Shown here: positions 17,079 to 26,017 of the stretch, piece after piece | Position numbering within the stretch: the stretch's first letter is position 1 | How the letters are laid out: the number at the start of each line of letters is the position of its first letter | Assembly (NCBI GenBank): GCA_964642315.1 | Contig: CAZXOG010000003.1 | Coordinates: 1 to 64,000, forward strand | Reading direction: 5' to 3' | Length of the DNA: 64,000 nucleotides | Origin: JAGVDM01 sp964642315 | GTDB lineage: Bacteria; Patescibacteriota; Gracilibacteria; Peribacterales; Peribacteraceae | Made by a program: the position numbers and the translations under genes | Notes under the pieces: model-generated | Database searches by the model: none | What the model saw: only the letters and a program-made list of their open reading frames with translations | What the model was told of the DNA's origin: nothing

Positions 17079-18527
17079 ATGCAGCCGTTCAATGTGGTCA
17101 TCAAAGGCTTCGACTGGTCTGTGGGCAAGCGCATTTTGGAACGCACATTTGGCGGGTATCGTGTCGGACTCGCCATTTCCATCCTCAATAACCAAAGCGA
17201 TGTTCCGAGTCTCGGCGCGGCCGAGCATCAGTGGATCGATGCCGCCGCGTTGCGCCGTGGCGAGATTGATGTTGACTGGAACATGCTGGATCCGTTGGAC
17301 GCAGCACTTATCGAGGAGATGCGCGACACGGAGGCAGTTGCCATGGAAATGATCTCGCGCTTTGAACAGAAAAGCACGATTGGATACTCCGAGCGGCAGC
17401 GCATGTACTTGCGGTACTTGCGGTACTGGAATCATGTGCTTGTGCACCGAGGAGTCAATCTCTTTCTCCTGAGCCATGTACCGCATCAGGTGTATGACAA
17501 CGTACTCTACGATTTGTGTAAAGCACGCGGTATCCCTGTGCTCTTTCTGCATCCCGGACCGGTGCGGGATACCCTCTATGTTCATGACGATTGGAAGGCA
17601 TCTGCCGGTGAGATACCGCATGTGCTTGAGCAACTGCGCCGCGAGTATGCCGGAGTTCCCCCAGAGAGCATCCCGCTGAGTTCCAAATTCGAGATGTGCT
17701 ACCAGGCGCAAATTCAAGATCGGCCCGATCCGCCTTGGTACATAGACATTCAGGATTCCACGGCTTCACGCCGGCATGTGTGCAGACGATGGCTCAAGCA
17801 GGCCTATGATCTCCTGCGCCGCCGGCCTTGGTATTTGCTGCGGCAGGTTGTTTCACCATTCTTCTGGCAGCGAAAAATGCGGCAGTGGCGCACTATTAAT
17901 CTGTACCACAAGCTGACCGATGTGTTCGACCCCACGCAGCCGTACGTCTTCGTACCGCTACACTATCAGCCCGAGGCATCCACCTCGCCACTCGGGGGAG
18001 TATTCACGAACCAGCTACTTATGGTGCAGCTGCTCGCGGCCTGTTTGCCGGATGGTATCCGAATCTACATCAAGGAAAATCCGTACCAGAAGGAAGTTGG
18101 CCGCGAAGAGCACTTCTATCGGGATCTACACGATATCCGGTCGGTGCGTTTCATGCCGAAGAATTTAGACAGTGCGGTACTCATCGGCCAAGCCGTGGCG
18201 GTTGCCACTGTCACCGGTACCGCGGGTTTCGAGGCGATTTTCCGCGGGAAGCCAGTGTTACTCTTCGGTCATGTGAGTCACCAGTATGCGCCGGGCGTGT
18301 TTCCCGTTCATTCCAAAGAGGATTGTGCCCGCGCCGTAGACCAAATTCTGCGGCACGGCGTTCGTCCTACGCATTACGATGCCCGTCTCTTTCTCAAGGC
18401 CATGGAGACAGTGAGTATTGAGGGGTACTTCGGTCGTTACTACGACACCTATACCACGCTTTCGGAAGAGCAGAATGTTGCGAATATTTCCGATGCACTC
18501 CGTGAGAGGCTGTCTGTTCTCCCCTGA
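17079..18527 (+). CDS. Capsule-type glycosyltransferase, candidate pseudaminyltransferase
   Basis: A 482-residue soluble protein whose C-terminal half looks like a GT-B lobe of the capsular polysaccharide (KpsS/KpsC-like) type. It has FVPLHYQPEAS near 288, IYIKENPYQ near 328, and VTGTAGFEAIFRGKPVLLFG near 372-391. That last motif is typical of transferases using CMP-activated acidic sugars. The N-terminal 250 residues are not recognised. Its place 7 nt after pseI makes it the best candidate for transferring the CMP-activated pseudaminic acid. The specificity is inference from position. Confidence 0.65.
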   Translation: MQPFNVVIKGFDWSVGKRILERTFGGYRVGLAISILNNQSDVPSLGAAEHQWIDAAALRRGEIDVDWNMLDPLDAALIEEMRDTEAVAMEMISRFEQKSTIGYSERQRMYLRYLRYWNHVLVHRGVNLFLLSHVPHQVYDNVLYDLCKARGIPVLFLHPGPVRDTLYVHDDWKASAGEIPHVLEQLRREYAGVPPESIPLSSKFEMCYQAQIQDRPDPPWYIDIQDSTASRRHVCRRWLKQAYDLLRRRPWYLLRQVVSPFFWQRKMRQWRTINLYHKLTDVFDPTQPYVFVPLHYQPEASTSPLGGVFTNQLLMVQLLAACLPDGIRIYIKENPYQKEVGREEHFYRDLHDIRSVRFMPKNLDSAVLIGQAVAVATVTGTAGFEAIFRGKPVLLFGHVSHQYAPGVFPVHSKEDCARAVDQILRHGVRPTHYDARLFLKAMETVSIEGYFGRYYDTYTTLSEEQNVANISDALRERLSVLP

Positions 18528-18532
18528 AATTT

Positions 18533-19606
18533 ATGCTCTGCTTTACCCTCGGCACGCGGCCGGAGATCATCAAGCTCGCCCCGCTCATCCGGCGGGCTGC
18601 TGCGCGAAATATTCCTTTTACACTCATCCACACCGGGCAGCACTACGATGAGTTGCTCGACCGCGTGTTCTTCCGGGAGCTGGCGCTCCCCGAGCCGCAT
18701 ACTAATTTGCATGCCGCGGCGCCGACGCACGGACGCATGCTCGCGGCGATGTTCACCGGTCTGGAAGATCTGTGGGCGAAGGAGCGGCCTTCCGTGGTGA
18801 TTGCCGAGGGCGACACGAACAGCGTGTTCGCCGCCGCCTTCATTGCCCGGTGTCTTGGGGTTCCCTTTGCCCATGTGGAGGCCGGGCTGCGCAGCGACGA
18901 CTGGACGATGCCCGAAGAGGTGAACCGCGTCCTTGCCGATCGCATCTCCGATCGCCTGTATGCTCCGACCGATTCCCAGAAGGATCGGCTGCTCGCCGAA
19001 GGTATTGCCGAGAGCAACATCCTCATCACGGGGAATACCATCGCCGATGCCGTCACGGAGCACTTGCGTATCGCGAAAGACGCAGTACTCCCTCCAGCGC
19101 TTGCCGATGCCGTTACCAGGAATTTTGCGCCGATCACGCTCCATCGGCCCGCTCTCGTGGATGATCCGGCGAGGCTTTCCTCCGTTCTCGCCGCCATCGA
19201 TGCGGCACTTGGCGCGGCAGGCATCAGCGGAATATTTCTCGTGCATCCGCGGACGCGGAAGCATCTTTCCGGTACGCGCGCATTCCGTGCGGTCCAACTG
19301 CATGAACCTGTCGGGTACCTTGCCATGCTTTCTCTGCTTTCCCGTGCGAAACTCGTCATCACGGATTCCGGCGGTCTGCAGGAGGAGGCTGCTCTTCTCC
19401 ATGTGCCGTGCGTCACTGTTCGCGAGAATACGGAGCGGCCGGAAACGCTCCGCGCGGGCGGCAATCGGATCGTCGGGCTCGACCCGGCAAGTGTCCAAGA
19501 GGGCATTGAGCAGGCCATCGGCACACCGGTTTCCTGGAAACCGCTCTATACGGTGGAACATCCTGCCGATGCGATAATGGACGACCTCGTTTCCCGCTAC
19601 GCATGA
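18533..19606 (+). CDS. wecB: UDP-N-acetylglucosamine 2-epimerase (non-hydrolysing)
   Basis: A 357-residue GT-B-fold epimerase interconverting UDP-GlcNAc and UDP-ManNAc. Conserved segments are LGTRPEIIKLAPLI at 6-19, HTGQHYDE at 33-40, EGDTNSVFAAAF near 91, HVEAGLRSDDWTMPEEVNR near 117-135, and TDSGGLQEEA near 280, all in the usual order. With the dehydrogenase at 30833 it could supply UDP-ManNAcA. It may also act on a diacetamido uronic acid as WbpI does. The gene overlaps the following GT4 by four bases. Confidence 0.92.
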   Translation: MLCFTLGTRPEIIKLAPLIRRAAARNIPFTLIHTGQHYDELLDRVFFRELALPEPHTNLHAAAPTHGRMLAAMFTGLEDLWAKERPSVVIAEGDTNSVFAAAFIARCLGVPFAHVEAGLRSDDWTMPEEVNRVLADRISDRLYAPTDSQKDRLLAEGIAESNILITGNTIADAVTEHLRIAKDAVLPPALADAVTRNFAPITLHRPALVDDPARLSSVLAAIDAALGAAGISGIFLVHPRTRKHLSGTRAFRAVQLHEPVGYLAMLSLLSRAKLVITDSGGLQEEAALLHVPCVTVRENTERPETLRAGGNRIVGLDPASVQEGIEQAIGTPVSWKPLYTVEHPADAIMDDLVSRYA

Positions 19607-20745
19607 AGATTCTCATGACCACCGACACGTACCTGCCGAGGATTGGCGGCGGGCAGTACCACGTGCACTACCTCGCGCGGGCGCTTCGCGGGCTCGGGCA
19701 TGATGTTGCACTCTGCACGTTTGAACGAGATGCGTCACCGGATGATCCGGATGGGTTCGTCACCCACATCGCGTACCGGGGAATATCCTCCATGCCCCGT
19801 GCGTTCTTTGCGCTCTGGCGGCTTGCCCGCGGGGCCGACATCATCCATGCACACTACAGCTATCGCCTTGCATTCCTCGTATCGCTCGTCGCGCTGCTCA
19901 AACGCATCCCGTTCGTTGTCACTCAGCATGGTTTGGGGCTTATCCCCCAAGTCGGTGCTCCGTGGTACTACGACTGGGTGTTCTATTTCTGGCGATGGTG
20001 GGTGATGAAAATCGCCCGCGCCGTAATTTCCACGAGCGAGGATATGTCCGTCGAGATCCGTGCATGCGGGTTTGGGAAGAAGATCATCGCCATTCCCAAC
20101 GGGTTCGATGCGGACCACTTCCGTCCGCTCCAGCGGCCGGCAGGGGAGCCTGTGCTGCTTACGGTGCGGCGGCTCGTCGCGAAAACCGGTATCCAGTACC
20201 TAGTGCAGGCGCTCCCGTTCCTGCGGGGAAAGTTCCCGTCACTGCGGTTCGTTTGCATAGGCGGTGGCAGGCTGGAGGAACGCATCCGTGCGCTCGCCAG
20301 AGATCTCGGTGTTGCCGAGTGCATTGAGTTCGTCGGGCCGGTCGGCCACCAGGAGCTCCTGCAGCACTTCGCCAAGGCGCATGTCGTGGTGTTCCCTTCC
20401 ACTGCCGAGTCCACCAGCCTTTCGTGCATCGAGGCCATGGCGGTGCAGAGGCCGGTTGTCGCGAGCCGCGTCGGCGGGCTCATCGAACTCCTCGGCGAGC
20501 ATGGGGAACGCGGGACGCTCCTGGAACTCACAGATGGGGAACACAGTGATTACGATGCGCCGTTCACGCTGCCCGAAGAACGCATCCGCCGCCTTGCCGA
20601 TGCTATCGGCAGCGTGCTCATGCACTATGACGATGCTTGGCGGAAAGCGGAGGAAGCCGCAGCGTACGTACGGGAACGGTACAACTGGACGCACATCGCC
20701 AAGCGGACGGCTGCGGAGGCGTATAAAAATGCCTGCGTTCATTGA
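19603..20745 (+). CDS. Glycosyltransferase family 4
   Basis: A 380-residue GT-B glycosyltransferase. It has an N-terminal RIGGGQYHVHYLARAL loop, VVTQHGLG near 105, a C-terminal AIPNGFDADHF near 165, and FPSTAESTSLSCIEAMA near 265-281, where the EX7E-type region should bind the donor phosphate. Overlap with wecB (ATGA) suggests that it uses a sugar made by that branch. It is the last gene before a promoter-bearing small gene. Confidence 0.86.
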   Translation: MKILMTTDTYLPRIGGGQYHVHYLARALRGLGHDVALCTFERDASPDDPDGFVTHIAYRGISSMPRAFFALWRLARGADIIHAHYSYRLAFLVSLVALLKRIPFVVTQHGLGLIPQVGAPWYYDWVFYFWRWWVMKIARAVISTSEDMSVEIRACGFGKKIIAIPNGFDADHFRPLQRPAGEPVLLTVRRLVAKTGIQYLVQALPFLRGKFPSLRFVCIGGGRLEERIRALARDLGVAECIEFVGPVGHQELLQHFAKAHVVVFPSTAESTSLSCIEAMAVQRPVVASRVGGLIELLGEHGERGTLLELTDGEHSDYDAPFTLPEERIRRLADAIGSVLMHYDDAWRKAEEAAAYVRERYNWTHIAKRTAAEAYKNACVH

Positions 20746-20770
20746 CAATCATGAATATCAGTTGTTCAAT
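20742..20770 (+). promoter_or_regulatory. Promoter, TTGACA-17-TTCAAT
   Basis: A perfect -35 TTGACA (20742-20747) overlaps the stop of the GT4 gene. TTCAAT (20765-20770) follows at 17 bp. Transcription would begin near 20777, about 18 nt before the ATG at 20795. Confidence 0.65.
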
Positions 20771-20794
20771 GCGATTATCTTCCCCAAAAGGTTT

Positions 20795-21010
20795 ATGGCA
20801 AAAGCAGAACGTGTAGATGGCCAGCTTCCGGAAGGCACTGCTCAGGAAGCGCAGGCTGCGATTGATACCAGAGTCGTCCCGGCCATGTCCGATGCTGTCC
20901 GGCGGCATGGAGTGACTTTGGGGCTTACAGCGCCGGATTTCCGCCGTGTATCCCCTGGCACTGACGCGAATGGGAAACCTGTTGAGCGCCGGTCAACGTT
21001 CGGGGAGTAA
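20795..21010 (+). CDS. Small hydrophilic protein, unknown function
   Basis: A 71-residue charged protein without membrane segments or known motif. Start choice: ATG 20795 follows a TTGACA promoter and an AAAAGG purine run at 20786-20791. An in-frame ATG at 20729 would overlap the GT4 and lie upstream of the promoter. It ends convergently 12 nt before a minus-strand gene. Reality is supported by the promoter and reading-frame placement, not by homology, so it could be spurious. Confidence 0.5.
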   Translation: MAKAERVDGQLPEGTAQEAQAAIDTRVVPAMSDAVRRHGVTLGLTAPDFRRVSPGTDANGKPVERRSTFGE

Positions 21011-21021
21011 TGTGGTTGTAA

Positions 21022-22263
21022 TCACAGCACTGACCTCTCGTTTGTTCTGCGCGCGATGTTCCTGAAGAAGGACATGGTGAGGTCACGGTCCGATGCCGTA
21101 ATTTTTCTCTGGAGGATTTGCACGGCGCTTCGTGGCTCACAGCGCAGGCCGTACGTCTCAAAGAGTTCCTTGAGCGGAATGTTCATGGTTTCCCCTTTGC
21201 TCCTGTTCGTCATCTCCACGAACGTGTCGATCGCGGGGCTCTGTGCCATAGGGATGCGATGGAGATCCGTCGTGAATGCAGCAATGAACTGTTTTGTAAT
21301 CACGCCCTCACCCCGGATGTAGTTGGTGCAGTAGGCTGCGAGGGGGAGCGGCAAAATGCACGTGAACAGGCGGTGTTCGCGCTGCCATGGTGCGAAGAGC
21401 GCACTGAATCGCTCGTCCCGGAGCTCGATCGTCTCCCGGCCTTCCTGATACACGTACACCTCTTCCCCGGTATCGAGGATAAGTGATTGTGGAAATTCCC
21501 GGAGAAGCTTGCGTTGCACTATTGTTTTTACGGCCATGAGCTGGCGCGGGACTTCCCACTGTTCGCTGCTCCCGAGGTGAGCCGAAAGGATCGCGAGGAA
21601 CTGGCGCAGGGAATCTGAGAACTTCTGCAGTGCCTCCTCGCACCGTTCCTGCAGTTCTTTCTCGCTGAAGCTGAACCATTGCTCGCGCAGTTCCACGAAG
21701 AACGGGATGTTCGGATCTCCATCTTCTTCCGCGAGCCCCATCTTCTTCAGTTCCCGATAGAAGTACTTGATGCCGATGCAGTGGTCCAGGAATGTCCGGC
21801 AGGGAAATACCCCCGTTGCGCGGACTTTGGCGATGAATCGCAGGAACCCGAGCGACCACTGCAGCATGCGTCGCACGGAGGCCCAGTGATGCTCTTCTTC
21901 CGTCAGCGTCCGCAGGTGCTCGATGCCATACTGCTCCGTGCCGGGGAGCAGCGGAGTGGCGTGCAGAATCCATGGATCTATGAAGCGGAGCATGTCATGC
22001 ACGCTGTCGCTCAGCACGAATGGCCGGTGTGAGAATATGCATTGCTGCTCAGGGGTGAATTCCTTCATGCCCGGCACTTTCGGTTTTGTACCTGGCTCCA
22101 CGATGACGATGAAATCCATGTCCGAGATGCCCGGCAGGGGGATCGTGCCGTACTCGATCACCGCACGGACGCCAGTAATTCCCGCGTACTTCGCTTTCAG
22201 CGCAGCGCGCGCTTCATCGTACGCGGCCATAGGGAGCGGTTGCGGCAGATCGGTGAGGCGCAC
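21022..22263 (-). CDS. Nucleotidyltransferase-like protein of unknown function
   Basis: A 413-residue protein. Near residues 37-52 it has YGTIPLPGISDMDFIVIV, which resembles the G-S/T...D-x-D nucleotide and metal motif of minimal (MNT/ANT-type) nucleotidyltransferases. The rest is helical with several Trp/Phe-rich segments and no recognised domain. The start is GTG 22263, with TAGGCT ending 6 nt upstream. It is divergent from the glutamine-kinase fusion gene, with the two starts only 90 nt apart, so a role in the phosphoramidate locus is plausible. I cannot assign a substrate. Confidence 0.65.
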   Translation of the reverse strand: MRLTDLPQPLPMAAYDEARAALKAKYAGITGVRAVIEYGTIPLPGISDMDFIVIVEPGTKPKVPGMKEFTPEQQCIFSHRPFVLSDSVHDMLRFIDPWILHATPLLPGTEQYGIEHLRTLTEEEHHWASVRRMLQWSLGFLRFIAKVRATGVFPCRTFLDHCIGIKYFYRELKKMGLAEEDGDPNIPFFVELREQWFSFSEKELQERCEEALQKFSDSLRQFLAILSAHLGSSEQWEVPRQLMAVKTIVQRKLLREFPQSLILDTGEEVYVYQEGRETIELRDERFSALFAPWQREHRLFTCILPLPLAAYCTNYIRGEGVITKQFIAAFTTDLHRIPMAQSPAIDTFVEMTNRSKGETMNIPLKELFETYGLRCEPRSAVQILQRKITASDRDLTMSFFRNIARRTNERSVL

Positions 22264-22269
22264 GGTGGC

Positions 22270-22275
22270 AGCCTA
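22270..22275 (-). promoter_or_regulatory. Putative start-proximal -10 box (TAGGCT)
   Basis: On the minus strand TAGGCT ends 6 nt before GTG 22263. It is part of a compact divergent promoter region with the box at 22342. Confidence 0.4.
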
Positions 22276-22341
22276 TGCTCTGCGCGCAGCGGGCCGCAAG
22301 TTTGTGAGGTTTTTTCGCATTCTTCCCCCATGCTCTGCGTG

Positions 22342-22347
22342 TAGAAT
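22342..22347 (+). promoter_or_regulatory. Putative start-proximal -10 box (TAGAAT)
   Basis: TAGAAT ends 6 nt before GTG 22354. It probably starts the phosphoramidate operon as a leaderless message. Confidence 0.5.
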
Positions 22348-22353
22348 TGCGCT

Positions 22354-25300
22354 GTGGAGCGTTCTGTCCACGCCATCATCCTTGCCGCGCGCGGCGTCAA
22401 GTGTCTCCCCGGCCAGCGCGCGCAGATGGATACGAGCTTAGAGTGGCTCGTTCACGCATTCCGCGAGAACGGGATCGAACAGATTACCGTGATTGGGGGG
22501 AAGAACATCGACCGCATGGCCGAGGAGTTCCCCGGCGTGCATTTCCTCTACAACCCGCAGTGGCGCAGCACGCATACGCTGGCATCACTCTATCTTGCTC
22601 GCGAACAGCTTTGCGCGCATGACTGCATCGCGTGCTACGGCGACACGGTATTTCGGCCGGGCTTCATCAAAGCACTCCTTGCAGGGAAGCGCGGAGACGT
22701 GTCGGTTGTCGTTGATCGGCAGTGGCGGGAACGCTATCCAGGGCGCGCGAGGATATCCCTCGTGAAAGCGGAAAAAGCGTATGCGGATGCCAAAGGTTCC
22801 CTGCACCGTGCCGCACGAAAAACGACGGACTTCCCCAAGGTCACCGGAGAGTTCACAGGGGTGCTTTATCTCACGCGCGAGGGTGGGAGGAAAGTCGTTG
22901 AACTCTGCGGGCATATTCAGCCGCCCGAGCGGTTCCACGAGGCACCCGATCTCAGGCGTGCCGGTTTCACCGACATGCTCCAGAAGCTTCTTGATCAGAA
23001 GGAATCTGTGTACTGTGTCTACACGGATGGTGAGTGGGCGGAGATGGATACGGTGCGAGACTTCGGGCGATTCCTCTTCGGCACGAAGGCGCAGACCCTC
23101 GAGCGCCTTCGGCCGGTGCTGAAGAGCGGGATCATCCTCCCCCAGTATTCCTTTACTGTTGCGGACTGGAAGCGGAGTCCTGCGAATGTTCTCCGTCGGG
23201 TCCAGCAGCACTTTGCAGAACGATGGCTCGTCGTCCGCAGCTCTTCCAAACAGGAGGATTCGCTCCAGGCTTCCGCTGCTGGCAAGTTCACATCCGTTCT
23301 TGCGGTAGACCGGGAAGATGCTGTGTCCCTTCGCAGGGCGGTCATCACCGTCGTGAAGAGTTTCGGCCGGTCTGCAACGTCTGGCGATCAGGTGATGGTG
23401 CAGCCGCAGGTGCGCGATGTGATGATGAGCGGGGTGGTCTTCACATGCGATATCAAGAGCGGCGCGCCGTACTATGTGATCAACTACGATACCTCTGGGA
23501 GCACGGATAGCGTCACGGGAGGGAAAGGCGGCGAGCAGCACCTGCACTACCTTTACCGCGGCAGCAGCGTCCAGCCCAAAGATAAGCGGCTGCGCGCGCT
23601 CCTGCGGTGCGTCCGCGATCTGGAGCGGCTTGCCGGCAATCGCGCAGTCGATATTGAATTCGCCGTCGACCGGCGCGGGCGCGTGATCATCTTCCAGACT
23701 CGTCCCATCACGAGCAGCGAAGCCCTCGCGAATTTCTTCTCCTACGATATCCAGCCGTGCATCAGCCGCGCAAAGAGCACGGCAGAGCAATTCTTCCAGC
23801 CGAAGCCGAGTCTTGCAGGTGCGACCACCGTTCTCGGCGACATGCCGGATTGGAATCCTGCGGAGCTCATCGGCAGCCATCCGCGCCCGCTCTCGAGTTC
23901 GATTTTCGATCACTTGATCGGCCGGGAGGCGTGGCGGCGCGCGCGGGCGCTGCTGGGGTATTTCGATCCCGTTCCGGAGCGTCTAATCCAGATGATCGCG
24001 GGGCATCCGTACGTCGATGTGCGGTGCAGCCTGAATTCGTACACGCCCGCGTCGCTTGATCACGGCGTGCGTGCCAAGGTTGTCGATGAAGCGCTGGCAT
24101 ACCTCCGCACGCATCCCTCCTCGCACGACAAGCTCGAATTCGAAGTGGCTACGACCTGCTTCACGCCGTTCTTTCCCGAACGTATCGCCCGCTGGAAAGC
24201 CTCCGGTCTCACGCAGAGGGAAATCAGCGCCTTCGCGGACAGCCTCCGTGCGCAGACAACCCAGATCATCCGCGGCGAAAGGTATTCCCCATCGGCACTC
24301 ATTGGCATGGTCCGTACTCTCGATCAGCGGCGCAAAGCAATGCTCGCGAAACGCGATCGCTATCTTTTACCAGATCTCGTCGAGTTCCTCCTCGATGACT
24401 GTGCCGAGCTTGGCACGGTTCCCTTCTCCAGCCTTGCGCGCATGGCGTTCATCGGCAGCACCTTCCTGCGCGCGTTTCTCAGCCGGGGAGCGATTTCCGA
24501 AGGTGCATACCACGGATTCCTGCGCAGCATCACCACTGTAGCAGGAGAAATGGGACATGCTCTTGAATGCACTGCTGCGGGTGCTCTTCCTCTGCGCAAG
24601 TTCCTTGAGGAGTACGGCCACCTGCGCCCGGGGACGTATGAAATCACGTCGCTCCGGTACGACGAGAAGCCGGATCTCTACTTCCGCGGAATTGCGAGTA
24701 CGCGGAAGCAGCAAGGCGCTTCGCACAAAAAAGCAGTAACCCCCTTCCGTTTTTCTCCAAGCGAGCAGCGCGCCATGCAGCGCGCGCTCGATGCGATCAA
24801 GCTCCAGGTTCCCGTCGCAGATCTCCTTCGGTTCATTGCGGAGAGCATCCAAGGACGGGAGCTCGCAAAGTTCCTCTTCAGCCGGAATGTGAGCGATGCG
24901 TTGTCCCTCATGGTGGAGTGGGGAGGTGCGCATGGCATCGATCGTGACACGCTCTCTTTCCTCACCCTCGCGCAGTTCTCCTTGATCGCGAGCACCGGTG
25001 AAACTGTATCGCGGCGGGACCGCGCGTTCGATGCGGCGCAGGCGGCCCAGGCGGAGTACCTGCTGCACCAGCAGGTCATCATGCCGCAGCTCATCTTCTC
25101 GCCCGACGATATCGAGTTCGTTGCCTTCCAGACCAGCCGCCCGAACTTCATTACCGCGAAGGCGATTTCTGGAGAAGCAGTGCACCTGGATGGGCGGCGG
25201 CGGGACATCAGCGGGAAGATCGTTCTTATCGAGAGCGCCGATCCCGGATACGACTGGATCTTCACGCACCAGATCGCCGGGCTCATTACCAAGTACGGCG

Positions 25301-25434
25301 GCGCCGCATCCCACATGGCGATCCGCGCGGCGGAATTCGGTCTCCCTGCCGCGATTGGCGTCGGCAGCAAGTTCGAAGCCCTCACTGCGCGTCGCACGAT
25401 CCATTTGGATTGCGCCAACCACACTATTTCTTAG
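22354..25434 (+). CDS. Fusion: degenerate nucleotidyltransferase + L-glutamine kinase (Cj1418-like, PEP-synthase fold)
   Basis: A 1026-residue protein with a GTG start. Residues 1-240 are a sugar-nucleotidyltransferase fold in which the usual LAAGxGxR...PK loop is degraded (LAARGVKCLPGQRA), while CYGDTVF and EMDTVRDF remain. Residues about 250-455 are a PPDK/PEP-synthase ATP-binding domain with VVRSSSKQEDS and FQTRPITS. The segment DMPDWNPAELIG...RPLSSS near 495-515 recalls the capsule glutamine-kinase subgroup. The C-terminal phosphohistidine domain has KYGGAASHMAIRAAEFGLP, with H987, 39 residues from the end. In Campylobacter, Cj1418 phosphorylates the amide nitrogen of glutamine to begin methyl-phosphoramidate synthesis. 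Two partner genes of that pathway follow at 26724 and 27350. Confidence 0.82.
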   Translation: MERSVHAIILAARGVKCLPGQRAQMDTSLEWLVHAFRENGIEQITVIGGKNIDRMAEEFPGVHFLYNPQWRSTHTLASLYLAREQLCAHDCIACYGDTVFRPGFIKALLAGKRGDVSVVVDRQWRERYPGRARISLVKAEKAYADAKGSLHRAARKTTDFPKVTGEFTGVLYLTREGGRKVVELCGHIQPPERFHEAPDLRRAGFTDMLQKLLDQKESVYCVYTDGEWAEMDTVRDFGRFLFGTKAQTLERLRPVLKSGIILPQYSFTVADWKRSPANVLRRVQQHFAERWLVVRSSSKQEDSLQASAAGKFTSVLAVDREDAVSLRRAVITVVKSFGRSATSGDQVMVQPQVRDVMMSGVVFTCDIKSGAPYYVINYDTSGSTDSVTGGKGGEQHLHYLYRGSSVQPKDKRLRALLRCVRDLERLAGNRAVDIEFAVDRRGRVIIFQTRPITSSEALANFFSYDIQPCISRAKSTAEQFFQPKPSLAGATTVLGDMPDWNPAELIGSHPRPLSSSIFDHLIGREAWRRARALLGYFDPVPERLIQMIAGHPYVDVRCSLNSYTPASLDHGVRAKVVDEALAYLRTHPSSHDKLEFEVATTCFTPFFPERIARWKASGLTQREISAFADSLRAQTTQIIRGERYSPSALIGMVRTLDQRRKAMLAKRDRYLLPDLVEFLLDDCAELGTVPFSSLARMAFIGSTFLRAFLSRGAISEGAYHGFLRSITTVAGEMGHALECTAAGALPLRKFLEEYGHLRPGTYEITSLRYDEKPDLYFRGIASTRKQQGASHKKAVTPFRFSPSEQRAMQRALDAIKLQVPVADLLRFIAESIQGRELAKFLFSRNVSDALSLMVEWGGAHGIDRDTLSFLTLAQFSLIASTGETVSRRDRAFDAAQAAQAEYLLHQQVIMPQLIFSPDDIEFVAFQTSRPNFITAKAISGEAVHLDGRRRDISGKIVLIESADPGYDWIFTHQIAGLITKYGGAASHMAIRAAEFGLPAAIGVGSKFEALTARRTIHLDCANHTIS

Positions 25435-25441
25435 AACGCGC

Positions 25442-26017
25442 ATGGAATACGAGTACGTCCAGACCGACCGGCTGCGCTCGCCGCACATGTACCAGTTCGC
25501 ACCGTCAGGCTCGGCGTTTATCCAAGCGTATACGGCTTCCCGCGCGTCGTTCCGTGGCCGTGCCGGCATGCCTCCGGATGTAGCGAGACTCCATGCCTCG
25601 CTCGCATCCGCAGAAGTGGAGCACAGCACCTCACGCATACTGCGCGATGCAATCCTCGCGATCGGCAGCACCGCACACCCCGCTGCACGCGACATTGATG
25701 TCCTGCTCCCGTACGTGCGGAAATTCGAGGTCACGAAGAAGTTGTACGCGGAGTACGATGCGGCGTTCAAACCGGCGACCGAGGCGTATGACGTGGTGCT
25801 GCCGTACCTTCTCCTTTCGTACGGCTGCCTCTTTGCGTTCCGTCACTCCGGCCGTCTCTTGTTCCTCAATGCAGCACTCAAGCTCAACGATCTCCTCTGC
25901 TCGGTTGAGAGCCGGTTTGCGCCCGCGGCACTCGAGCGCGAGATTTTCGCCGCATGTTTGCATGCCGAGCATGACATTGTTTCTTCCCTGTACGCCGAGA
26001 GAGGCATTCCCCTATGA
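25442..26017 (+). CDS. Helical protein of unknown function in the phosphoramidate operon
   Basis: A 191-residue soluble, mostly helical protein without recognised motif. It contains aromatic clusters (YEYVQ, LYAEYDAAF) and a hydrophobic helix near 115-135 (VVLPYLLLSYGCLFAF) that is probably a buried core helix. It lies 7 nt after the glutamine-kinase fusion. Its stop overlaps the start of the formyltransferase-like gene (ATGA), so it belongs to the same transcript. The function is unknown; it may be an adaptor or a transferase for the phosphoramidate group. Confidence 0.7.
   Translation: MEYEYVQTDRLRSPHMYQFAPSGSAFIQAYTASRASFRGRAGMPPDVARLHASLASAEVEHSTSRILRDAILAIGSTAHPAARDIDVLLPYVRKFEVTKKLYAEYDAAFKPATEAYDVVLPYLLLSYGCLFAFRHSGRLLFLNAALKLNDLLCSVESRFAPAALEREIFAACLHAEHDIVSSLYAERGIPL

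Noticed and set aside
20264..21010. Long frame overlapping the GT4 gene
   Set aside because: Only the last 71 codons lie outside the GT4 gene and follow a promoter; the upstream part is a shadow of the GT4.
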